A DNA stretch of 16,777 nt from CS1-C013 sp964347265. Lineage in GTDB: Archaea; Aenigmatarchaeota; Aenigmatarchaeia; Aenigmatarchaeales; Aenigmatarchaeaceae. The translations under genes were made by a program, and so were the position numbers. How positions within the stretch are numbered: the stretch's first letter is position 1; the number at the start of each line of letters is the position of its first letter. This document shows positions 1-6,884 of this stretch, piece by piece. The notes under the pieces are model-generated. The model made no database searches and had not been told where the DNA came from. It saw only the letters and a program-made list of their open reading frames with translations. The stretch lies in NCBI GenBank assembly GCA_964347265.1, contig CAYFXV010000014.1:1-16777 (forward strand). Direction: 5' to 3'.

Positions 1-328
1 ACTCGTACTCACGCCATACATGCCCACATTTTGTACATTTAAAAAATCTTGTTGGTGCTTCATCAGCAGCTCTCATCTGCTGCATCCACCAATAAGCTTC
101 TTCATTTTCACATTTTGGACATTGCACAGTTGTTTTGGGTAAAACATCAACTTTTGATCTTTTATCAACAACAATTATTTTTCCTCTTTTTCCTCCACCA
201 TAAGCACTTATTTTAAATTTTTTTCCTTTAGAAGTTTTCTTTTTTCCACATCTTCTACAAACAAGAACAACACGGCTACCAGATTTTTTAGGTATCATTA
301 ATCCTCCACACTTAGGACAGAAATCCAT
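1..328 (-). CDS. tfs: Transcription factor S (TFIIS/RpoM-like), C-terminal end cut by window edge
   Basis: Archaeal TFS binds RNA polymerase and stimulates cleavage of backtracked transcripts. The visible 109 residues contain an N-terminal zinc ribbon (Cys4, Cys7, Cys24, Cys27), a basic linker of about 40 residues, and a C-terminal zinc ribbon (Cys70, Cys73, Cys98, Cys101). Between the second pair of cysteine motifs lies QMRAADEAPTRFF, with the acidic Asp89-Glu90 pair that in TFIIS/TFS reaches into the polymerase active site. The reading frame runs off position 1 just after WREYE, close to where family members normally end, so probably only a codon or two plus the stop are missing. ATG at 328 puts the first CPKC motif at residues 4-7, as usual for the family. 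It is the last visible gene of a same-strand cluster, 63 nt after the signal peptidase gene. Confidence 0.95.
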   Translation of the reverse strand, partial: MDFCPKCGGLMIPKKSGSRVVLVCRRCGKKKTSKGKKFKISAYGGGKRGKIIVVDKRSKVDVLPKTTVQCPKCENEEAYWWMQQMRAADEAPTRFFKCTKCGHVWREYE

Positions 329-371
329 TAAAAACCCTTTTGTTTTTATCTTTTATTTGTATATGAGGAAC

Positions 372-380
372 TATTTAAAA
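372..380 (-). promoter_or_regulatory. Possible TATA box for TFS
   Basis: The minus strand reads TTTTAAATA here, in the 63-nt gap between the signal peptidase stop and the TFS start at 328. A start site about 26 nt downstream would give a short leader of roughly 20 nt. This would let TFS be transcribed separately from the upstream cluster. The match is to a generic AT-rich archaeal TATA box only. Confidence 0.35.
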
Positions 381-391
381 TTATCGTTTAA

Positions 392-832
392 TTATCCAAG
401 ACCAGTTAGTTCGACAAATAATATTTTTACCCATCCGAGGATAGGAATTTTAAGAAACGCTTTTCCATAAATATCTTCTAAAGAAATTACACCCCACCTA
501 CCTTCATCAGTTGAAGGAACATTATCACCCTTTGTTATTATGCCGCTATCTCTTATTTCATGAATTCTATGAATTATAGGATATTTTTTATCAGGAGAAT
601 CAAAAACAACAATATCACCAACTTTAAGATTTTTTTCACCATATACCATTATCATATCTCCTCTATAAAAAGTTGGTATCATACTGTTTGAAAAAACAGC
701 AACAACAGGAGTCTGTGTTCCTAAAATAAAACTCAGAGCAATATTAACTCCATAAGCAATAACAAAACCTAGAAAAAGATATACAATAATTCCAAACCAA
801 CCTTCAGTGTATTTGTCCCATATTTTACGCAT
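392..832 (-). CDS. Signal peptidase I, archaeal/Sec11 type (S26B)
   Basis: This is a membrane-anchored serine protease that removes signal peptides from exported proteins. Residue numbers count from an upstream GTG at 847. One N-terminal membrane anchor spans about residues 18-42. The box with the nucleophile follows (SNSMIPTFYRGD, catalytic Ser55). IIHRI carries His93 where bacterial enzymes have the general-base Lys, which marks the Ser-His archaeal/eukaryotic ER type. TKGDNVPSTDEG then supplies Asp108 and Asp114. A second hydrophobic stretch (about 131-148) lies near the C-terminus. I prefer ATG at 832 over GTG at 847: it gives an 8-nt ATGCGTAA overlap with the stop of the preceding DUF99 gene and leaves GGTGAG (843-848) upstream as a ribosome-binding site. 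The two starts differ by five residues and do not affect function. The overlap suggests translational coupling. Confidence 0.93.
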   Translation of the reverse strand: MRKIWDKYTEGWFGIIVYLFLGFVIAYGVNIALSFILGTQTPVVAVFSNSMIPTFYRGDMIMVYGEKNLKVGDIVVFDSPDKKYPIIHRIHEIRDSGIITKGDNVPSTDEGRWGVISLEDIYGKAFLKIPILGWVKILFVELTGLG

Positions 833-1415
833 GCCCAACTGACTCACCTAAAACAAAACCAGTAGCTATTAAATGAGCAACTCTTAAAGGTTCTGGTATT
901 AAACTCATGGTTGAGGTCTTTTTTATAACTTTACTTGCGTCTTCTTTTTTCATTCCATAACATTGGAAACATATTTTTTTATTCTTTACCCTTACCCAAT
1001 AAATTGGACCTGCATTTTCAACACATTTTAACCTTTTTTTAGAATTTTGCATTTGTTTTAGTGTTGAGAAGAATTTTTTTAAGTTCGGTTTTTTTCTATT
1101 AACCACAATTACAGGTAGTTTTGTTTTTTCATAAATTTCTTTTATATCAACAGTATTAAAACCTGCAAATGTTATTCCATCAAGCATTATTATTCTTAAA
1201 TCTTTATGTTTGGTTTTTAAGACCTTTTCAATTATTTTTTTTGTTGCATCTAAGCCATCTATTTCAATTTCAGTCTTTAATAAACCATCTATAAACTGAC
1301 CTCCCCTGAATATAACACCAACAAGAATGTCCTTTCCTTTTGTTTTGAATTTAAAAGGACCATCATCCCATGCAACTATTCTTATTTCTTTTTTAATTGT
1401 TCTGAATCTTTGCAT
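825..1415 (-). CDS. DUF99 / UPF0215 (Endo_dU) family protein
   Basis: This 196-residue protein has the hallmarks of the archaeal DUF99 family, named Endo_dU in Pfam and structurally related to endonuclease V. Visible motifs are an N-terminal DDGPF (Asp17-Asp18), MLDGITFAGFN (Asp79) in the middle, and the strongly conserved C-terminal SLIPEPLRVAHLIATGF (171-187) followed by GESVGHA. The acidic residues would be the metal ligands of an RNase H/endonuclease V-like fold. That predicts a repair nuclease for damaged or deaminated DNA, but the biological substrate here is inference. It starts 8 nt after rpoL ends and its last codons overlap the signal peptidase start, so it is most likely co-transcribed with both. 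The length is normal for the family. Confidence 0.9.
   Translation of the reverse strand: MQRFRTIKKEIRIVAWDDGPFKFKTKGKDILVGVIFRGGQFIDGLLKTEIEIDGLDATKKIIEKVLKTKHKDLRIIMLDGITFAGFNTVDIKEIYEKTKLPVIVVNRKKPNLKKFFSTLKQMQNSKKRLKCVENAGPIYWVRVKNKKICFQCYGMKKEDASKVIKKTSTMSLIPEPLRVAHLIATGFVLGESVGHA
843..848 (-). promoter_or_regulatory. Shine-Dalgarno motif GGTGAG before signal peptidase
   Basis: The minus strand reads GGTGAG inside the 3' end of the DUF99 gene, 10 nt before ATG at 832. It matches the archaeal anti-SD core (GGTGA). The alternative GTG start at 847 would lie inside this motif, which argues for the ATG. Confidence 0.5.
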
Positions 1416-1423
1416 AGAATCAT

Positions 1424-1690
1424 TTACTTTTCTAAAGTTCTTCTGAATTTTTCTTTAAATTCATCACATTGTGCTTCTAAAGCAGAAGAAGCTTTTGTTA
1501 AAAGTCTTTTTGGGTTTCTTCCCATAATAACTAGTTCTGGATTTTCAATAAAAGGATGCTCTCTAATAGCAGCTGCTTCTCCTCCTTCCTGCCAAACTTG
1601 GGTCGCTACCAAATTTGTTACAGTTTCTGTCTCATCTTCAAATTCTAATAATAATTTTTCTTTCTTGTTTTCAAGAACTTTAATATTCAT
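1424..1690 (-). CDS. rpoL: DNA-directed RNA polymerase subunit L (Rpo11)
   Basis: RpoL pairs with subunit D to form the assembly platform of archaeal RNA polymerase, the counterpart of eukaryotic Rpb11/AC19 and of one bacterial alpha subunit. The 88-residue length fits. Conserved landmarks are the N-terminal MNIKVLENKKEKLLLEF strand pair, a TVTNLV segment at the position of the family's HTxxNLL motif, the EHPFIENPEL segment (45-53), and a C-terminal amphipathic helix. The family His of HTxxN is replaced by Glu here (ETVTNL), a mild deviation. It lies 22 nt after dph2 and 8 nt before the DUF99 gene. A strong TATA box sits 26 nt upstream of its ATG, so it probably also has its own leaderless transcript. 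Confidence 0.92.
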   Translation of the reverse strand: MNIKVLENKKEKLLLEFEDETETVTNLVATQVWQEGGEAAAIREHPFIENPELVIMGRNPKRLLTKASSALEAQCDEFKEKFRRTLEK

Positions 1691-1710
1691 ACTATCACTA
1701 TTTTTCTCAT

Positions 1711-1721
1711 ATTTATATAAA
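1711..1721 (-). promoter_or_regulatory. TATA box for rpoL, overlapping the dph2 stop codon
   Basis: The minus strand reads TTTATATAAAT, a near-ideal archaeal TATA box centred 26 nt upstream of the rpoL ATG at 1690. That is the spacing for a leaderless transcript. It overlaps the TAA stop of dph2 (1713-1715). Confidence 0.65.
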
Positions 1722-2576
1722 GCTTTCTATTTCATCAAGATTTAAAATTGGTTTCTTAAATTCAGTTCTATTTTCTATTGCTATTCTTGGACAAGCAGTA
1801 TTAATGTAACAATCTAGTTCTAAACCTTCTAATTTTTCGGGCTTTATTTCATTAAAAACTAGTATATAAGCTTTCTTTCCTTTTTCTTCTAACTTGTTTT
1901 TAATTTTTTTAGCTAATTCTAGGTTTAATTGTCCTGGTTTTACAGAAACCAGTATTCCAAATCTCCTAGCATCTTTTGCTAATGCTATAGCTGCATATTT
2001 TTGTTTTAAGAATTTTTCTTTAAGTTCTTTTAAATCAGTTATTTCACTTTTTTCCACATCTAAAATATAAACAGGTTTTTCTGTTTGTAAAGCAATTCCT
2101 AATGGATGGAACTTTCCAGAACCTATGTATAAAAAAGCTTCAATTTCTTTTTCAATCATATTCGCTGATGAAACGTCACAACCTAGAATTTGACCTGGAT
2201 AAGACTTTCCTTTACCTATTTTAACAGTTTTTCCATTTTCTTCCAAGAATTTTTTAGCTTTTTCTAAAGAATCCAAAAATTGTAAAGTTGATATTAAACC
2301 AATTTTTTCTTCTTTTAACTTAACTAAATCTTTTTCTAAAACTGGTATTGGATCACAATCTTCTCTTAACTCAATATATTCAACAGGAATACTAGTATCA
2401 ATAATTTTCGAATGCCCGTAATGAACTATTTTATCACAACCAAGAAGTTTGGCTTCTTGAATAGCTAAATCACAAGCTCCAAAACAGCTTTCACAATCTA
2501 TTAAAACATCTCCTAACCCATCTGCTATTTTTAAAACTTTTCTCTTTAATCCGTCAGGAATTTGTAAAATTTTCAT
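1713..2576 (-). CDS. dph2: Diphthamide biosynthesis enzyme Dph2 (2-(3-amino-3-carboxypropyl)histidine synthase)
   Basis: Dph2 makes the first step of diphthamide: a [4Fe-4S] cluster cleaves S-adenosylmethionine and the 3-amino-3-carboxypropyl radical is added to a histidine of translation elongation factor 2. Archaeal Dph2 acts as a homodimer. Three cluster-ligand cysteines, one per repeated domain, can be placed: Cys35 in CFGACD, Cys133 in GCDVSS and Cys262 in NTACPRIAIE. The protein starts directly at LQIPDGLK, so with 287 residues it lacks the roughly 20-30 residue N-terminal extension of many homologues. No in-frame start exists upstream before a stop. The motif AAGGAT lies just upstream of the ATG, but a TATA box 26 nt upstream implies a leaderless start. 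It heads the minus-strand cluster with rpoL. Confidence 0.93.
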   Translation of the reverse strand: MKILQIPDGLKRKVLKIADGLGDVLIDCESCFGACDLAIQEAKLLGCDKIVHYGHSKIIDTSIPVEYIELREDCDPIPVLEKDLVKLKEEKIGLISTLQFLDSLEKAKKFLEENGKTVKIGKGKSYPGQILGCDVSSANMIEKEIEAFLYIGSGKFHPLGIALQTEKPVYILDVEKSEITDLKELKEKFLKQKYAAIALAKDARRFGILVSVKPGQLNLELAKKIKNKLEEKGKKAYILVFNEIKPEKLEGLELDCYINTACPRIAIENRTEFKKPILNLDEIESFI

Positions 2577-2597
2577 ATTAATCCTTAGAAGTAAAAT

Positions 2598-2616
2598 CTT
2601 ATAAAACTTTTAAAAG
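2598..2616. promoter_or_regulatory. Back-to-back TATA boxes for dph2 (-) and the 96-aa membrane gene (+)
   Basis: In the 62-nt divergent gap, the minus strand reads TTTTATAAG (2598-2606), centred 26 nt before the dph2 ATG. The plus strand reads CTTTTAAAAG (2607-2616), centred 27 nt before the ATG at 2639. The two boxes abut, so the transcription machinery could hardly occupy both at once. Confidence 0.55.
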
Positions 2617-2638
2617 CAGGTTCTTACATATTTTAAAC

Positions 2639-2929
2639 ATGAAAAAGAAAGAAAAACCTAAAGAGGTGAAAGGAATTGGTGGAGGCTCATTTATAACTGC
2701 AGGCATAGTTGTCATGCTTGTACCAGCAATACTTTATATTATATTTGGCGATTTTACTTCATTTCTAAAACATTGTGTTATTCCATTTTCTAGTGTTGAT
2801 ATCGGTGGTTTTATAGTTACTTGTATGGAATTAAGATTTATATATGTGCTGTCATATTTCTGTTTATTTTTTGGTTTGATTCTCGTAATTTTTGGCCTCG
2901 GCAAAAAAATAATTGAAACGAAAAAATAG
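2639..2929 (+). CDS. Small two-helix membrane protein, paralogue A (unknown function)
   Basis: I do not recognise this 96-residue protein. It has a short lysine-rich N-terminus (1-11), a GIGGGSF turn (12-18), a first membrane helix (about 18-37), a loop of about 30 residues with Cys46 and Cys62, a second helix (about 67-88) and a lysine-rich end (KKIIETKK). Lysines at both termini predict a cytoplasmic N- and C-terminus (positive-inside rule), with the two-cysteine loop facing outward, where a disulfide is possible. The next gene, 15 nt downstream, encodes a clear paralogue with the same GGGSF, LVP, GDF.SFL..C, PFS.V.IG and FFGL.. pattern and the same two cysteines. The pair looks like a recent tandem duplication in one operon. 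A TATA box 27 nt upstream suggests a leaderless start. Confidence 0.75.
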   Translation: MKKKEKPKEVKGIGGGSFITAGIVVMLVPAILYIIFGDFTSFLKHCVIPFSSVDIGGFIVTCMELRFIYVLSYFCLFFGLILVIFGLGKKIIETKK

Positions 2930-2944
2930 TTCAGTTGAATTAAA

Positions 2945-3553
2945 ATGAAAGGGAAAGGAAAAACTAAGAAAAAGAAAGTTGAAGTAATTGAAAAAAAGAA
3001 ATCCAAAACTTTAAGGAAAAAGAAAGTTAAACCTGTGATAAAAGTTGAAAAAGAATTTGAGCTTGGAAAAGAAATTGGTGTAATGATGGAAATGAAACCT
3101 GAAATTAATGTTGAGGAAACTAAAGTAAAAGTTCCTAAAAGAAATATTGCAAAAGTTGAAAAACCAAAGAAAATTAAGAAAAGAAAATACAAACATAGAA
3201 TGTCAAAGGAGGAGGAAATTAAACCTAAGAAAAGAAAATACAAACATAGAATGTCAAAGGAGGAGGAAATTAAACCTAAGAAAAGTATTGGTGGTGGTTC
3301 ATTTATAGCTTCTGGTATATTGGGTATTCTTGTTCCATCAATATTTTATATTGTTTTAGGTGATTTTAACTCATTTTTACAAGAATGTAATCTTCCATTT
3401 TCTACTGTTAACATTGGAAACGACATGATAGTTAATTGTACAGAAATAAGACTTGTTTTCGTGATATCTTATATTTGCGTGTTTTTTGGTTTAATTTTTA
3501 TAATTTTGGGTGTTGCCAAAAAAATAATAGAAATGAAAAGAATAGTCAAGTGA
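2945..3553 (+). CDS. Lysine-rich two-helix membrane protein, paralogue B (unknown function)
   Basis: This 202-residue protein is a paralogue of the preceding one with a much longer N-terminus. Residues 1-113 are hydrophilic, dominated by Lys and Glu, with no hydrophobic core, so probably disordered or an extended basic arm in the cytoplasm. Residues 78-111 are two identical 17-residue units (KKRKYKHRMSKEEEIKP) from a perfect DNA tandem repeat. Residues 115-202 copy the two-helix module: GGGSF, helix 1 (about 121-139), a loop with Cys148 and Cys165, helix 2 (about 169-191) and KKIIEMKR. Basic patches such as KKRKYKHR could contact nucleic acid, ribosomes or acidic lipids; this is inference only. 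Its 3' end overlaps the convergent rhomboid gene by 8 nt. No known function is recognised. Confidence 0.75.
   Translation: MKGKGKTKKKKVEVIEKKKSKTLRKKKVKPVIKVEKEFELGKEIGVMMEMKPEINVEETKVKVPKRNIAKVEKPKKIKKRKYKHRMSKEEEIKPKKRKYKHRMSKEEEIKPKKSIGGGSFIASGILGILVPSIFYIVLGDFNSFLQECNLPFSTVNIGNDMIVNCTEIRLVFVISYICVFFGLIFIILGVAKKIIEMKRIVK
3175..3285 (+). repeat. 51-bp in-frame tandem repeat, 2.2 copies
   Basis: Positions 3175-3225 and 3226-3276 are identical, and nine bases of a third copy follow (3277-3285). The unit is a multiple of three and encodes 17 residues. Complete identity between copies points to a recent duplication or active slippage. Confidence 0.95.
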
Positions 3554-4289
3554 ACAAACTTTTTAGTATATTTATGTAATTAAAATTTTCTAGAATATTG
3601 ACTATCAGCACTATAAATGGAGTTGTTAGAAGTAAAAACAAAATAAAAAGTATTATAATAAAACCCCTTTTACTTTTTTCTTCTCTAAAACCTAATAGCA
3701 AACCTGAAATCAGGCCTCCTATATGAGAAGCATAAGAAATGTTACTTGTGGTCTGGCCTGCTAAAACTAGTAAAAAACTTGCTACGTTATATAAAGTGTA
3801 AATTAACGCAACTAACACAAGAGGTATTGGTATCAGATAAGGAAAAAATATGAGTTCTAAAGGTTTTGTTACCATGGAAATTCCCATTAGACCAAAAATT
3901 GCTGCAGAGGCCCCAACTGTTGGAGATGCCATAGAAGATAAGCCTATTAAACCTGAAACAAGAATAAATAAGTCTGCAATAAAAGATGATGCAAAAAATG
4001 CTAACAGAAATTTCTTTCTTCCAAGCTCTTGTTCAACAACTTTACCAAAAAAATAAAGTGCTATTATATTAAAAATTAGATGTTCTGGAGTAGCATGAAT
4101 AAAAATAGAAGTTAAAAGAACCCAAAACTTTCCTGTTAAAATATTTTGAAAAGAAAAACCATATTCATAAAAAATAGAATTAAAAAAATCTTCTCCATAT
4201 TGATATTCAAAGTAAAGTTGTACAGCAAAAACAATTATGCATAATATAATAAAAAAGTGGGTTAATCGTGGTTTTTCGTATTTTGTCAT
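3546..4289 (-). CDS. Rhomboid family intramembrane serine protease
   Basis: Rhomboids cleave transmembrane substrates inside the bilayer with a Ser-His dyad. This 247-residue protein shows all key features: HATPEHLIFN (65-74), with His70 and Asn74 of the oxyanion/HxxxN region; GASAAIFG with the nucleophile Ser128; and SHIGGLISG with catalytic His189. Hydrophobic segments at about 12-27, 56-81, 96-118, 127-140, 147-178 and 187-200 form the core. An additional hydrophobic C-terminal segment (about 209-232) follows a basic loop (REEKSKRG), giving a 6+1 topology. No cytosolic zinc-finger or EF-hand domain is attached. Natural substrates cannot be read from the sequence. It converges on, and overlaps by 8 nt, the lysine-rich membrane protein gene, and is divergent from a small membrane-protein gene. 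Confidence 0.95.
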   Translation of the reverse strand: MTKYEKPRLTHFFIILCIIVFAVQLYFEYQYGEDFFNSIFYEYGFSFQNILTGKFWVLLTSIFIHATPEHLIFNIIALYFFGKVVEQELGRKKFLLAFFASSFIADLFILVSGLIGLSSMASPTVGASAAIFGLMGISMVTKPLELIFFPYLIPIPLVLVALIYTLYNVASFLLVLAGQTTSNISYASHIGGLISGLLLGFREEKSKRGFIIILFILFLLLTTPFIVLIVNILENFNYINILKSLFT

Positions 4290-4310
4290 ATATTAGAATA
4301 TATTATTTCT

Positions 4311-4350
4311 ATATTAAAATTATTTTAAGTTTTTGGAGAGGATTTTAAAT
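4311..4350. promoter_or_regulatory. Divergent promoter region, rhomboid (-) and 87-aa gene (+)
   Basis: The minus strand reads ATTTTAATAT at 4311-4320, about 26 nt before the rhomboid ATG at 4289. The plus strand reads TTTTAAAT at 4343-4350, about 27 nt before the ATG at 4374. Both fit leaderless transcription. The boxes are separated by about 22 nt. Confidence 0.45.
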
Positions 4351-4373
4351 CTCGATTTTTCTATATCTTTAGT

Positions 4374-4637
4374 ATGATTATTTGCAGTAATCCTATTTCA
4401 GTGATTATTATTTCATTAATACCAACACTAATTATTGATTATTTCTTAAACAGATTTGTATTAAAAACATTTGAGAAGGAATGTAAACGTAGAGGTATTA
4501 AAGAGGTGGGTCGTAAGTTTACTTGGGCACGTCCTTCAGATTTTTGTAAAGTTTTGAGGTTACTTATCTTCGTATTTTCATTATTTCTTATTTTTTTCTT
4601 TTTTAAAGAGTTTGGTCCATGGTTATGCGATATCTAA
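4374..4637 (+). CDS. Small membrane protein, unknown function
   Basis: I do not recognise this 87-residue protein. It has a first hydrophobic helix (about 7-25), a strongly basic central segment (FEKECKRRGIKEVGRKFTW, about 33-51), and a second, very hydrophobic helix (about 61-78), ending FGPWLCDI. The basic loop predicts both termini outside and the middle in the cytoplasm, opposite to the paralogue pair at 2639-3553, so it is not a third copy. Support for a real gene is the TATA box at the leaderless spacing and the 18-nt fit against the convergent ppsA end. Codon use looks like the neighbours. A lineage-specific small membrane protein is the safest description. Confidence 0.6.
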   Translation: MIICSNPISVIIISLIPTLIIDYFLNRFVLKTFEKECKRRGIKEVGRKFTWARPSDFCKVLRLLIFVFSLFLIFFFFKEFGPWLCDI

Positions 4638-4655
4638 CAATCTTAAGTTCTGGTT

Positions 4656-6884
4656 TTATCTTTTCTCTATTTCAGCAACCCATTCTCTAACCTTGTCTAT
4701 GGCATCAATATTAACAGAAAGAGAATCTATTCCTGTTTTTACCAAGAATTCAACAGCATCTTTTCTATTGCTAGGCAACTCTCCACATATAGAAGACTCA
4801 ACATTGTATTTTTTACAAATATCAATAACGTGCTTAAACAAGAACTGCATTGAAAGGTGCATTTCATCAAAAATTTTTATCAAATTCTCATTATTCCTAT
4901 CGATTCCTAAGGTTGTTTGTGTTAAATCATTGCTTCCAAAAGAAGCAAAAGCAATTCCTTCTTTGCAAAACTCTTCTATTGTTAAAGCAGCTGCAGGGGT
5001 TTCAACCATTATACCAAAATTAGTGGGAGCACCCATGTTTTTGGCGATTTCTTTTGCTTTTCTTAATTCAGAAACATCTATAATAAAGGGTAATTCCCAA
5101 ACAACATTATTCAAACCCTTTTCATGCAATTGTTTTAATGCTTCTAGTTCACATTTTAAAATTTCAGGCTCATCTATGCTTCTTCTTATTCCATGCCAAC
5201 CAAGCATTGGATTGTCTTCTTCAGGCTCTTTTTCTCCACCTTTCATATTTCTAAACTCATCTGTTCTTGCATCCAAAGATCTGACCCAAACCTCTTTTGG
5301 ATAAAAAGCTTGAGCAACTTTACCAACACCATCAACAATTATTTCTATTAACTCTACTTGTCTTTTACTTCTTACATATTCTATAGGGTGCATACCAGCT
5401 TTTGTTAACATGTGTTCTAATCTTAACAAACCAACACCATCAGCATATTTTGCTTTTTCAGCAGTTCCAGGAAAAGCTAGGTTAGCCTTAACTTGAGTTC
5501 TTGTTTTTATTTCAACTTTTTTTGCTTTTTCTTCTTCTATCTCAATTTCTCCAGAATAGATTTTTCCATGAGTTGCATCAATTGTGATCTTCATCCCATC
5601 TTTTAAGGTTTGTGTCGCTGTTTTTGTTGCAATCACACATGGAACTCCCAGTTCTCTTGAAACTATTGCCGCATGTGAAGTAATCCCTCCTTCATCTGTA
5701 ATAATTGCAGCAGATTTTTCCATTGCAACAACAAAATCAGGGTTTGTCATCTTTGTTACAAGAACATCTCCCTTTTCAATTTTCCATATTTCTTTAGCAT
5801 CAAGAATAACTTTTACAACACCGCTTGCGATCCCTGGTGATGCTCCGTAACCTTTTAAAATAGGAGTGCCTTTTACTTCTTTTGTTTCTTTTTCTTCTAA
5901 AATGGTCACAGCCCTTGTTTGAACAACATAGATCTTCCCTCTCTCCATTGCCCATTCAATATCTTCTGGAAAATTATAATGCTGTTCTATTTTCTTGCAA
6001 TAAGCAGCTAAAGCAACAATCTCATAATCAGAAAGAACTTGTGCACTCACTCTGTCCCTAGTTATTGTTTTCTCAACAGTTACTCCATAAATGTCTCTTA
6101 CAGTTTCCATTGTCTTTTTACCAATATGTTTTTCTACAATTTCTCCTGTATCTTTGTCAACTATGTACCTGTCCGGTTCAACCTTTCCTTGAACAAGTGA
6201 TTCTCCCAATCCCCAGCATGCTTCTATAACAATTTTTTTAGAGCCTTTAACAGGATTTGTTGGATCAACAGTAAAAGCAACCCCTGCTTTTTCAGAATTT
6301 ACCATTCTTTGAACAATAACACCAATAGAAGTATCCTGAGTTTGGTTGTGTTTATGTCTATAATAAATGACTCTTGAAGTATAAAGAGAAGCCCAGCATT
6401 TTTTTATAGCTTCGATTAACTTTTTCTCACCTTTAATATTTAGAAAGGTTTCGTATTGGCCTGCAGAAGATGCTCCCTCTATGTCTTCCATTGCTCCAGA
6501 ACTTCTAATAGCAACAAATGGCACATCAATAGGTTTTACAAAATCTAAATCTATTGGAGGCCCACCATAGAGTTTTTTGTAAGCATCTATTATTTGGTCT
6601 TTCATTTTTTCAGGAACTTCAGCTTTCATTATTAGTTCTTTGATTTTTTCTGAAGCACTATTTAAAGATTTAACATCAGAATAATCGATTTCTTTAATTA
6701 TTTCAAGTATTTCTCCTTTTAAATCATTAGATTTTAAGAATTCTTCATAAGCTTCTGTTGTTATAAAAAAAGCTTCGGGCACAGGAAATTCAGCATTTAT
6801 TAGTTCTGCCAAATTAGCTCCTTTTCCACCTACTAGTTTAACGTCTTTTTTTCCCAGATTTTTTGGTTCCAAAACAAACGACAT
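4656..6884 (-). CDS. ppsA: Phosphoenolpyruvate synthase (pyruvate, water dikinase)
   Basis: PEP synthase converts pyruvate + ATP + H2O to PEP + AMP + Pi. In archaea it feeds gluconeogenesis and glycerol-phosphate supply, and may run in reverse. Domains in order: N-terminal ATP-grasp (GGKGANL at 19-25, AIRSSG at 125-130, GVAFTVDP at 201-208, EWAMERG at 310-316); swivelling phosphohistidine domain with GGITSHAAI and catalytic His404; C-terminal PEP/pyruvate TIM barrel (GLLRLEHM 485-492, MVETPAA 626-632, FGSNDLTQTTLG 649-660, ICGELPSN with Cys700). The usual ICGQ is ICGE here, and 742 residues is somewhat short for the family, with no motif missing. MSFVL is preferred as start because the VGGKGAN motif then falls at the normal distance. 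The gene is transcribed away from egsA. Confidence 0.96.
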   Translation of the reverse strand: MSFVLEPKNLGKKDVKLVGGKGANLAELINAEFPVPEAFFITTEAYEEFLKSNDLKGEILEIIKEIDYSDVKSLNSASEKIKELIMKAEVPEKMKDQIIDAYKKLYGGPPIDLDFVKPIDVPFVAIRSSGAMEDIEGASSAGQYETFLNIKGEKKLIEAIKKCWASLYTSRVIYYRHKHNQTQDTSIGVIVQRMVNSEKAGVAFTVDPTNPVKGSKKIVIEACWGLGESLVQGKVEPDRYIVDKDTGEIVEKHIGKKTMETVRDIYGVTVEKTITRDRVSAQVLSDYEIVALAAYCKKIEQHYNFPEDIEWAMERGKIYVVQTRAVTILEEKETKEVKGTPILKGYGASPGIASGVVKVILDAKEIWKIEKGDVLVTKMTNPDFVVAMEKSAAIITDEGGITSHAAIVSRELGVPCVIATKTATQTLKDGMKITIDATHGKIYSGEIEIEEEKAKKVEIKTRTQVKANLAFPGTAEKAKYADGVGLLRLEHMLTKAGMHPIEYVRSKRQVELIEIIVDGVGKVAQAFYPKEVWVRSLDARTDEFRNMKGGEKEPEEDNPMLGWHGIRRSIDEPEILKCELEALKQLHEKGLNNVVWELPFIIDVSELRKAKEIAKNMGAPTNFGIMVETPAAALTIEEFCKEGIAFASFGSNDLTQTTLGIDRNNENLIKIFDEMHLSMQFLFKHVIDICKKYNVESSICGELPSNRKDAVEFLVKTGIDSLSVNIDAIDKVREWVAEIEKR

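Noticed and set aside
2734..3243. Long minus-strand ORF of 169 codons opposite the lysine-rich gene
   Set aside because: Its Phe/Leu/Ser-rich translation is the antisense shadow of AAA/AAG-rich lysine codons on the plus strand.
4612..5304. 230-codon plus-strand ORF opposite ppsA
   Set aside because: It lies antisense to the strongly conserved C-terminal barrel of PEP synthase and shows no family features.
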